DNA from: Bog-532 sp963742865
Lineage (GTDB): Bacteria > Actinomycetota > Actinomycetes > Streptosporangiales > Streptosporangiaceae
Assembly (NCBI GenBank): GCA_963742865.1
Contig: CAVUNW010000079.1
Location: forward strand, 124,001 to 188,000
Direction: 5' to 3'
DNA: 64,000 nt
Part shown: positions 16,510-23,712 of the stretch, in pieces
Layout: every line of letters begins with the position of its first letter
Numbering within the stretch: position 1 is the first letter of the stretch
Program-made: the position numbers and the translations under genes
Notes under the pieces: model-generated
The model's database searches: none
The model's input: the letters and a program-made list of their open reading frames with translations, nothing else
What the model was told of the DNA's origin: nothing

Positions 16510-19083
16510 TTAGGCGCCCAGCAGGGGCAGCGGAGTGCGGATGGACGCGCATACGCCGTCGCTGGCCGCGGCGGCGGCGAGACGCTCCGGCGGGACCTCG
16601 CCGTAGGAGGTGGTCCGCTGCCGGGAGGGCCGGCCGGTGGGCGCGATCATCGCCTGAAGCTGGCTGATCGTGCGGAACGAGCCATTGTCGGCGCCGGCCA
16701 TCCGGCTGATCGTCTCCTCCATCAGGGTGCCGCCCACGTCGTTGGCGCCGCCCTGCAGGACATCGCGGCACAGATCCTCGCCGAGCTTGACCCAGGAGCA
16801 CTGGATCGAGTCGATCGCGCCGTGCAGCAGCAGCCGGGACACCGCGTGCACGGCCCGGTTCTCCCGCCGGGTCGGGCCCGGGCGCGCCAGGCCGGCCAGG
16901 TAGATGGGCGCGCTGGAGTGGATGAACGGCAGCAGCACGAACTCGGTGAAGCCGCCGGTGCGTTCCTGGATGCCGCGCAGCACCCGCAGGTGCGCGACCC
17001 AGTGAGCCGGCGTGTCCACGTGCCCGTACATCATCGTCGACGAGCTGCGCAGGCCGAGCTCGTGCGCCGTCGTGATCACCTCAATCCACACCGAGGCGGG
17101 CAGCTTGCCCTTGGTCAGGATCCAGCGCACGTCGTCGTCGAGGATCTCCGCGGCGGTCCCGGGAATCGAGCTCAGGCCGGCCTCCTGGGCGCGTATCAGC
17201 CACTCCCGGATCGGCAGCCCGGTGCGGGAGGCACCGTTGACCACCTCCATCGGGGAGAACGCGTGCACGTGCATGTCCGGGCAGCGGCGCCTGACCTCGG
17301 CGGCGATGTCGAAGTAGGCGGTGCCGGGCAGGTCCGGGTGGATGCCGCCCTGCATGCACACCTCGGTGGCCCCGGCCTCCCAGGCCTCCTGCGCCCGGTC
17401 GCCGATCTGCTGCAGCGAGAGCGTGTAGGCGTCGGCGTCGGTCCGGCGCTGAGCGAACGCGCAGAACCGGCAGCCGGTGTAACAGACGTTGGTGAAGTTG
17501 ATGTTGCGGTTGACGACGTAGGTGATGTCATCACCGTTGACATCGCGGCGGATGGCGTCGGCCAGGGTGGTGAGGGCGTCGAGGGCGGGGCCGTCGGCGG
17601 CGAGCAGGGCCAGCGCCTGAGCGTCGCTGAGCCCCGCCGGGGCCCGTTCGGCCTGGCGCAGCGCATCTTTAACGTCGGCGTCGATCCGGGGCCCGGTGGC
17701 GGGGCGAGGCTCACTGGCGAGACGGCTCCTGATCTCGTCCCAGTCGCCGTAGACCTCAGCGAAGTCGTCCCGGCGGTCCGTGGTCCGGCCGGTCGTGTCG
17801 ATCGAGGTGTGCAGGTCGGTGCGGCCCGCCTGCTGCCAGCCGCCGTCCGGCTCCTGCCACGGCCGCCCCTGTGGTGCCGCGCCGCCGGCGGCCAGGCCCG
17901 TCGCCGGGTCGGCCAGCGCGGACACGTGCGCGGCGAGCCGCGGGTCCAGCCATGGCTCCCGGATGTAGGGCGGGTAGATCGTCAGCCGCTCGCGCAGGGT
18001 GAATCCCCCGGCGGCGGTCTGCGCGGCCAGCTCGTCGATCTGCGGCCACGGGCGCTCGGGGTTGACGTGGTCCGGGGTGAGCGGGGAGACGCCGCCCCAG
18101 TCGTCGATCCCGGCGGCCAGGATCATCCGGTACTGGTCGCCGATCAGGTTCGGCGGGGCCTGGATCCGTGCCTTCGGCCCGAGGACGAGACGGGTGACGG
18201 CGATGGTCGCGGCGAGGTCCTCGAGGTCGGCGTCGGGAACGCCGCGCATCTTGGTGTCCGGCTTGGCCCGGAAGTTCTGCACGATGACTTCCTGGATGCC
18301 GCCGTACTCGCGGGCGACCTGGCGGATCGCGAAGATGGAGTCGGCGCGCTCGGCGAGCGTCTCGCCGATGCCGATGAGGATTCCGGTCGTGAACGGCACT
18401 CCGGAGCGCCCGGCGTCCTCCAGCACGCGGAGCCGGACCGCGGGGTCCTTGTCGGGGCTGCCGTAGTGCGGGCCGCCCTTCTCGGTGAACAGCCGGGCCG
18501 CGGTGGTCTCCAGCATCATGCCCATCGACGGCGCCACCGGCTTGAGCCGCTGGAAGTCCGCCCAGCCCAGCACGCCCGGGTTGAGGTGCGGCAGCAGGCC
18601 GGTCTCCTCCAGCACCCGGATGGCCATGGCGCGGACGTAGGACAGCGTGTCGTCGTAGCCGCGGGCGTCCAGCCACTCCCGGGCCTGGTGCCAGCGGTCC
18701 TCGGGCCGGTCGCCCAGGGTGAACAGCGCTTCCTTGCAGCCCAGCGCGGCGCCCTGCCGGGCGATGGCGAGCACCTCGTCCGGCTCCAGGAAGGGGCTGT
18801 CCAGCCGGTGCGGGACCGTCGCGAACGTACAGTACCCGCAGCGGTCCCGGCACAGGCGGGTCAGCGGGATGAAGACCTTCCGCGAATACGTGATCACCCC
18901 GGGACGCCCGGCGGCGGCCAGGCCCGCGTCCCGCGTCCGGCTGGCGTAGCCGAGCAGCGTTTCCAGGTCCGCTCCCCGGCTCTGCAGCAGGATCGCGGCC
19001 TCGCCCGGGTCCAGGGCCTTGCCATCCCGGGCGCGGGCCAGGGCCCGGCGCAGGCCGGGCTGAGGCTCAGCGGAAGACGTCAC
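16510..19083 (-). CDS. fbiC: F420 biosynthesis protein FbiC (CofG-CofH fusion, radical SAM)
   Basis: 857 residues, full length. It makes the deazaflavin Fo from a tyrosine and the flavin precursor 5-amino-6-ribitylaminouracil. The CofG half has the radical-SAM triad Cys78, Cys82, Cys85 (CRDRCGYCTFA). The CofH half has the second triad at about 534, 538, 541 (CYTGCRFCAFA). Other visible blocks are NPGVLGWADFQRLKPVAPSM and AGATEVCMQGGIHPDLPG. It converges on fbiA-fbiB, so all dedicated F420 genes lie within 5 kb. Its upstream region holds the repeats at 19240-19363. Confidence 0.96.
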   Translation of the reverse strand: MTSSAEPQPGLRRALARARDGKALDPGEAAILLQSRGADLETLLGYASRTRDAGLAAAGRPGVITYSRKVFIPLTRLCRDRCGYCTFATVPHRLDSPFLEPDEVLAIARQGAALGCKEALFTLGDRPEDRWHQAREWLDARGYDDTLSYVRAMAIRVLEETGLLPHLNPGVLGWADFQRLKPVAPSMGMMLETTAARLFTEKGGPHYGSPDKDPAVRLRVLEDAGRSGVPFTTGILIGIGETLAERADSIFAIRQVAREYGGIQEVIVQNFRAKPDTKMRGVPDADLEDLAATIAVTRLVLGPKARIQAPPNLIGDQYRMILAAGIDDWGGVSPLTPDHVNPERPWPQIDELAAQTAAGGFTLRERLTIYPPYIREPWLDPRLAAHVSALADPATGLAAGGAAPQGRPWQEPDGGWQQAGRTDLHTSIDTTGRTTDRRDDFAEVYGDWDEIRSRLASEPRPATGPRIDADVKDALRQAERAPAGLSDAQALALLAADGPALDALTTLADAIRRDVNGDDITYVVNRNINFTNVCYTGCRFCAFAQRRTDADAYTLSLQQIGDRAQEAWEAGATEVCMQGGIHPDLPGTAYFDIAAEVRRRCPDMHVHAFSPMEVVNGASRTGLPIREWLIRAQEAGLSSIPGTAAEILDDDVRWILTKGKLPASVWIEVITTAHELGLRSSSTMMYGHVDTPAHWVAHLRVLRGIQERTGGFTEFVLLPFIHSSAPIYLAGLARPGPTRRENRAVHAVSRLLLHGAIDSIQCSWVKLGEDLCRDVLQGGANDVGGTLMEETISRMAGADNGSFRTISQLQAMIAPTGRPSRQRTTSYGEVPPERLAAAAASDGVCASIRTPLPLLGA

Positions 19084-19400
19084 GCGTTATCCCTTCGTCG
19101 GCGCTCGCAGGCAGGCCAGGACGGCGGCAGCCGGTCCCGGGCCAAATCCCACGTCGACCCTACGCCGCGGGCGGGGCAGCCCTGAAAGGCGGGCGCGCAT
19201 GCCCGCACTGGGACGATCGGGCCGGCGCAGGTGAGGGGCAACGTGCCCGTTGCGCCATTGAGCACGCGACAACGTGCACGTTGGCGCCATTGAGCACGTT
19301 AAGGCGCCACGAAGGGATCATCGCGGTCGTTAGGGGACCACGAAGGGATCTTTGCGGTCGCCGATCCTCCGCGACGACATCCCCGGCGTGCGCGCGGGGG
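19084..19400. other. Intergenic region upstream of fbiC
   Basis: 317 bp between the fbiC start and the end of the DNA glycosylase gene. The half nearest fbiC looks like ordinary GC-rich leader with no clear -10/-35 pair. The distal half is occupied by the repeat units described at 19240-19363. No open frame with a ribosome site was found. Confidence 0.4.
19240..19363. repeat. 31-bp periodic repeats including a large imperfect palindrome
   Basis: Two copies of AACGTGC.CGTT..GCGCCATTGAGCACG begin at 19240 and 19271, and two copies of CCACGAAGGGATC..GCGGTCG begin at 19307 and 19338; both pairs are 31 bp apart. The copy at 19271-19300 is a 30-bp palindrome with three mismatched pairs, centred on GGCGCC and bounded by AACGTGC/GCACGTT. 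It also contains the perfect 12-mer AACGTGCACGTT. Confidence 0.7.
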
Positions 19401-20372
19401 TCAGAAGCCGCGGTAGTCGCGGACGGGGAGGCGGGGGCCGCGGCGCGGCGGGCGGAGGCCGCTGAACTCGATGAGCCGGGTGACCCGGTAGCGGTGGCCG
19501 GCGTAGGGGGCCAGCAGTTCGAGCATGCCGTCGTCGTCGACGACCCGGCCGGCCAGGGCCCAGCCGACCGCCCTGGGGAGGTTGTAATCCCCCACCGAGA
19601 CGGCGTCCGGGTCGCCGATGGCCCGCTGCAGGACCTCGGCGGCGGTCCAGACGCCGATGCCGGGGACGGCGCGGAGGCGCTGGCCGGCCTCGGCCGCCGC
19701 TATCCCGGTGATCTCCTCCATCCGCCCCGCGACCTGCGCGGCGGCGGCGATGGTCCGGGTCCGGACCGCTTCCACACCGGCCCGGTGCCACTCCCAGGAC
19801 GGGATGTGGGCCCAGGCCCGCGCGGGCGGGATCACGCGCATGCCGCGCGGGGCGGGCCCGGGGGCGGGAGTGCCGTACCGGTACATCAGCGTCCGCCAGG
19901 CCCGGTGCGCTTCGGCGCCGAGCACCTTCTGCTCCAGGACCGCGGGGACCAGCGCCTCCATGACCCGCTCGGTGCGCCCGATGCGCAGGCCCGCGTGCCG
20001 GGCGGCCAGCTGCCGCAGCAGCGGGTGTACGGGCCGGAAGCCGTCCCGTTCGTCGCCGGCGCCAAGCATGCCGGGGAGAGTATCGAGCAGCCAGCCCGCA
20101 CCCGGGCCCCACGCGGCAGACATGATGACACCGCCCCGGGCAGGCAGGACCCGCAGCGTGGCGGGACCCTCCGGGGTGAGCGACGTCCGCCAGACCGCTC
20201 CGGACCCGTCCACCCGGTAGGCCGGGTCGCCGCCGCCCCGGCGGTGCACGGACAGGGTCGTCCGCACGTCGATCGGGAACGGCGTATGCCAGTCACGGAC
20301 CAGGGGCTCGGAGGCGGACACGTGCGCGGACCCGGACGCGGAGTCGGGCACGGGCTCGTCCGGTGCGGTCAT
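19401..20372 (-). CDS. AlkA-like DNA-3-methyladenine glycosylase (HhH-GPD)
   Basis: 323 residues. The second half has the helix-hairpin-helix LRAVPGIGVWTAAEVLQRAI and, 18 residues on, the catalytic Asp in VSVGDYNLPRAVGWAL, as in AlkA-type glycosylases that remove alkylated bases. The N-terminal half matches the AlkA-like beta domain of actinobacterial members (RDWHTPFPIDVRTTLSVHRR). There is no Cys-rich Fe-S loop, so it is not an EndoIII/MutY protein. It starts 43 bp after manC ends on the same strand and may be cotranscribed. Confidence 0.8.
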   Translation of the reverse strand: MTAPDEPVPDSASGSAHVSASEPLVRDWHTPFPIDVRTTLSVHRRGGGDPAYRVDGSGAVWRTSLTPEGPATLRVLPARGGVIMSAAWGPGAGWLLDTLPGMLGAGDERDGFRPVHPLLRQLAARHAGLRIGRTERVMEALVPAVLEQKVLGAEAHRAWRTLMYRYGTPAPGPAPRGMRVIPPARAWAHIPSWEWHRAGVEAVRTRTIAAAAQVAGRMEEITGIAAAEAGQRLRAVPGIGVWTAAEVLQRAIGDPDAVSVGDYNLPRAVGWALAGRVVDDDGMLELLAPYAGHRYRVTRLIEFSGLRPPRRGPRLPVRDYRGF

Positions 20373-20415
20373 CTCACTCGCCCGGCCCGGTCATGTCCGG
20401 CGTCGCCCGGTCATA

Positions 20416-21501
20416 TCAGGCGTCGGAGGAGAAGCGGATGGACGTGGGATCGAGCTGCACCCCCGGCCAGATGCGCATGCCGTGCGCCAGCTCGTTGCCG
20501 GCGCCGATGACGGCGCCGTCGCCGATGACCACGCCGTCGATGGCGGCGCCCGCGGCGATCTGCGCGCCCGCCCCGACGACGCTGTCCCGGACGACGGCCC
20601 CGGGGCCGACCCGGACCTCATCGAACAGCACACTGCCCTCGACGATGGCGCCGGTGCCGATGTCGCAGCCCGGGCCGACCACGGTGCCGCCGGACACGAC
20701 GGCCCCGTCCGCCACGGACGCGCCGGGCAGCACCAGGGCCGCGCCGCACGGGCCGGGCAGCGCCGGCGAGGCCAGCCGGCCGAGCACGAGGTCGCGGGAG
20801 CCCTGCACGAACGTGGCAGGCGTGCCCACGTCGAGCCAGTAGGCGGACTCCGCGTAGCCCATGACCGTCTGCCCGGCATCGATCAGGCCCGGGAAGGTCT
20901 CCCGTTCCACCGAGACCGGCCGGTCATCCGGTATCGCGTCGATCACCCGGCGGGTGAACACGTAGCAGCCGGCGTTGATCCGGTTCGTCACCGGGTTCGG
21001 CGTCTTCTCCAGGAACGCGGTCACCCGGCCGGCCGGATCGGTCGGCACGCAGCCGAACCGTGCCGGGTCCGGCACCTCCACCAGGTGCAGCGTGACCGCC
21101 GCGTCGGCCTTGCGGTGCATGTCGAGCTGGGCGCCGATGTCGTGACCGGACAGCACGTCGCCGTTGAGCACGACGACGGGATCGTCGGGGGCGCCGCGCA
21201 GCAGGGCCGCGGCGTTGCGGATGCCGCCGCCGGTGCCGAGCGGCGTGTCCTCGTAGACGTACTCGATCGACAGCCCGAACGCGGCCCCGTCCCCGAAGCA
21301 CTCGCGGAACATCTCGGCCCGGTAGGACGTGGCCAGCACGACGTGGCTGACGCCGGCCGCGGCGGCCCGGGCGAACTGGTGGCACAGGAACGGCACGCCC
21401 GCGGTGGGCAGCAGCGGCTTCGGCGCGGACAAGGTCAGCGGACGGAGCCTGGTGCCCTGTCCGCCGACCAGAAGGATCGCCTCAAGCGGTTCACGTGGCA
21501 T
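20416..21501 (-). CDS. manC: Mannose-1-phosphate guanylyltransferase / NDP-sugar pyrophosphorylase
   Basis: 361 residues. The nucleotidyltransferase signature LLVGGQGTRLRPLTLSAPKP opens the protein, followed by EDTPLGTGGGIRNAA and VVLNGDVLSGHD. The last 110 residues form a left-handed beta-helix of hexapeptide repeats (VVGPGCDIGTGAIVEGSVLF). It should make GDP-mannose (or a related NDP-sugar) from mannose-1-P, completing the route begun by the isomerase and manB nearby. The mycobacterial counterpart is Rv3264c, which lies beside fbiA/fbiB in the same way. Confidence 0.88.
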   Translation of the reverse strand: MPREPLEAILLVGGQGTRLRPLTLSAPKPLLPTAGVPFLCHQFARAAAAGVSHVVLATSYRAEMFRECFGDGAAFGLSIEYVYEDTPLGTGGGIRNAAALLRGAPDDPVVVLNGDVLSGHDIGAQLDMHRKADAAVTLHLVEVPDPARFGCVPTDPAGRVTAFLEKTPNPVTNRINAGCYVFTRRVIDAIPDDRPVSVERETFPGLIDAGQTVMGYAESAYWLDVGTPATFVQGSRDLVLGRLASPALPGPCGAALVLPGASVADGAVVSGGTVVGPGCDIGTGAIVEGSVLFDEVRVGPGAVVRDSVVGAGAQIAAGAAIDGVVIGDGAVIGAGNELAHGMRIWPGVQLDPTSIRFSSDA

Positions 21502-21574
21502 GGGTTGTGGTCGCCTTTAAGGGGTTGTCTGCTGACGGCGGCCGGGCTTGGCGCCCGGCCGGGTATGTACGGAG

Positions 21575-22726
21575 CTACACGGCGCTCTGCTGATCGGCGC
21601 CGTTCTCGGCGGCACGGCGGTAGCAGGCCAGGTGGGCCTCGGCCGACGCGGCCCAGGTGAACTCCTGCGCCCGGGCGTGGCCCGCCAGGGCCAGGGCCTC
21701 GCGGCCGACGGGATCATCGAGCAGGCCGCGCAGCGCCGTCTGGATGCTCCCGGCGTCCGGCTCCGTGTAGGCGACCGCGTCGCCCCCCACCTCGGGCAGC
21801 GACGTGCAGTGCGTCGTCAGCACCGGGGCACCGCACGCCATCGCCTCCAGCACGGGCAGGCCGAAGCCCTCGCCGCGGCTCGGGTAGGCGTAGACCAGGG
21901 CGCCGCCGAGGAACCCGGGCAGCAGCGAGTACGGCAGATAGCCGGGCCGCACCAGGCGCAGGTGCGGCGGCACGGCGGCCACCGCCGCGTCCACCTCGTC
22001 GCTCCAGCCCCCACCGCCGGCCAGCACCAGCGCGGGCGGCTCGTCGAGGTCGGCGACCGCACCGGCCCACCCGGTGATCAGCGCGGCCACGTTCTTGCGC
22101 GGGTCCAGCGCGCCGAGGAAGGCGATGTACGGCTTGCCGTGCAGGCCCAGCCGGTCGGACACCTGGCTGACCTGCAGCGGATCGGGCCGGTGGAACAGCG
22201 AGTGATCCACGCCGTGGTAGGCGACGTCGATGCGGGTCGGATCGGCGCCCAGCACCCGGACGAGCTCGTCGCGGGTAGCCTTGGACGGCACGATCAGCCG
22301 GGCGGCGCGGCGCACCGCGGTCCGGATGGCCGACTTGTAGAACACCGAGGCCACCGGGCTGTGCAGCTCCGGCTCGGTGAAGAACGTGAGGTCGTGAATG
22401 GTCACGACGGTGGGCCGGCCAGGCCGCAGCGGCATCGAGTAGTGCGGGGCGTGAATGACGTCGGCGGCCACCTGCTGGGCCACGACCGGCAGCCCGGACT
22501 GCTCCCACGCCAGGCGGGCCGCCCGGTGCATGATCGTCGGGGGCGCGGTCACGACCTCGGACCCGGTGACGAGCCGGCGGTAGCGCTCCTCATCGGCACG
22601 CTGACAGGCGATGGCCAGGTCGGTCCCGGCCACGCCGAGGGCGGTCAGCAGCCCATCGACGTACCGGCCGAGTGCCCCCCGGTCCGCCGGTACCTCTGTC
22701 GCGTCAACAAGCACACGAGGCGCCAC
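21575..22726 (-). CDS. Glycosyltransferase family 4 (GT-B)
   Basis: About 383 residues from GTG 22726; the frame is open to 22762. GT4 enzymes transfer a sugar from an NDP-sugar. The acceptor-side half holds ADVIHAPHYSMPLRPGRPTV and VTIHDLTFFTEPELH. The donor domain has AFLGALDPRKNVAALI and the EX7E motif EGFGLPVLEAMACGAPVLTT. Placement between GDP-mannose synthesis and a methyltransferase suggests mannosyl transfer in envelope glycan assembly; acceptor unknown. A GAGAGGAG ribosome site favours GTG 22726. The start overlaps the 3' end of the methyltransferase gene. Confidence 0.82.
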   Translation of the reverse strand: MAPRVLVDATEVPADRGALGRYVDGLLTALGVAGTDLAIACQRADEERYRRLVTGSEVVTAPPTIMHRAARLAWEQSGLPVVAQQVAADVIHAPHYSMPLRPGRPTVVTIHDLTFFTEPELHSPVASVFYKSAIRTAVRRAARLIVPSKATRDELVRVLGADPTRIDVAYHGVDHSLFHRPDPLQVSQVSDRLGLHGKPYIAFLGALDPRKNVAALITGWAGAVADLDEPPALVLAGGGGWSDEVDAAVAAVPPHLRLVRPGYLPYSLLPGFLGGALVYAYPSRGEGFGLPVLEAMACGAPVLTTHCTSLPEVGGDAVAYTEPDAGSIQTALRGLLDDPVGREALALAGHARAQEFTWAASAEAHLACYRRAAENGADQQSAV

Positions 22727-23630
22727 GGCCGTATCTGCTCCTCTCCACCCGTTCACGGGCACACAGGGAGGTCAGCAACGCTGTGGATGTCCCGTCAGCA
22801 CCGAAGCCTACGCCCTTGGCGGAGCAGTAGGCAGCGTCCGCGCTCATGTCGCGGCCGCCTCGACGCCGGACTGTCCGCGAGCACCCGCCGGCCTGTCCGC
22901 GGCGCTGGCGGCGGCGACTGTCCGCGGTCCGGCGGCGCGCGCGCACCAGCACGATGGCGCCCCGGTCGGCGCGGGAGCCGCGGTCGGCCGCGGCGACCAG
23001 CGGGGCGAGCGGGGCGGCCGCGTTGAAGCCGATCCGGCCACCGTGCGCGGACAGGGTCAGGTAAAGCCGCTCCGACCAGCGCGAACGGAACTGGTAGGCG
23101 TACTCGGCGACGTCCAGCCCGCGCTCCGCGAGCAGGCCAGCGAGCTGCTGGTGGGTGTAGGTCCGCTGCACGTGGTACCGCTCGCAATGCACCTGGTACA
23201 GGTGCGGCCAGTCGGCGGCGCGGCTCAGCGTGTCAGCGGACATGACGAGCTCACCGCCCGGCGCGAGCACCCGGGCCATCTCGCTGAGCGCCAGCGGCCC
23301 GTCGTCGAAGTGCTCGATCGCGCAGATCGACATCACCCGGTCGAAGCTGGCGTCGGGGAACGGCAGCCGCAGGGCGTCCCCGAGGACCAGGGCCGGCGCG
23401 CCGGCCAGCTCACGGCCGCGTCGCAGCTTCCCGGCGGCGATGTCGACCGCGACCGCGCGGGCCCCGCGCCGCCGGGCCTGGCCGGCCCAGTACCCGTCAC
23501 CGCCGGCCACGTCCAGGACGCGCAGGCCGCGCAGGTCCGGGCCGAGCCAGCGCAGCAGCGCCCCCGCCTCGCGCCAACGGCACACGTGCACCTGGTGCCC
23601 GGCGAACGCGACCGCGTCCGAAACCTTCAT
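22704..23630 (-). CDS. Class I SAM-dependent methyltransferase
   Basis: 308 residues as read. The SAM-binding Rossmann core is clear: LRVLDVAGGDGYWAGQARRR (motif I), AVAVDIAAGKL, LRLPFPDASFDRVMSICAIE (motif IV) and EMARVLAPGGELVMS. The substrate is not evident. The region after about residue 235 (VLVRARRRTAD onward) becomes Arg/Ser/Cys-rich and unlike the family, and runs into the next gene, so the natural stop is probably near 22920 and may be masked by a base error. The gene is first in a minus-strand series with the glycosyltransferase and manC; an 18-bp palindrome precedes it. Confidence 0.75.
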   Translation of the reverse strand: MKVSDAVAFAGHQVHVCRWREAGALLRWLGPDLRGLRVLDVAGGDGYWAGQARRRGARAVAVDIAAGKLRRGRELAGAPALVLGDALRLPFPDASFDRVMSICAIEHFDDGPLALSEMARVLAPGGELVMSADTLSRAADWPHLYQVHCERYHVQRTYTHQQLAGLLAERGLDVAEYAYQFRSRWSERLYLTLSAHGGRIGFNAAAPLAPLVAAADRGSRADRGAIVLVRARRRTADSRRRQRRGQAGGCSRTVRRRGGRDMSADAAYCSAKGVGFGADGTSTALLTSLCARERVERSRYGRGASCAC

Positions 23631-23640
23631 GGGGGCCAGA

Positions 23641-23658
23641 CTATGGCCTAGACCATAG
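23641..23658. promoter_or_regulatory. 18-bp palindrome upstream of the methyltransferase gene
   Basis: CTATGGCCTAGACCATAG reads the same on both strands at 16 of 18 positions. It sits 11 bp before the methyltransferase start and overlaps a possible -10 box (CATAGT on the minus strand), the classic position for a repressor site over a short-leader promoter. No dedicated regulator gene is adjacent. Confidence 0.5.
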
Positions 23659-23712
23659 GGATAAGGCCAGCGATACGAGGACGCGGCGGGACTGGTCCCG
23701 GCGCGGCGGCGG

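Noticed and set aside
16498..19185. Plus-strand open frame of 895 codons
   Set aside because: Antisense of fbiC; composition is that of a reverse-complement shadow and it lacks a ribosome site.
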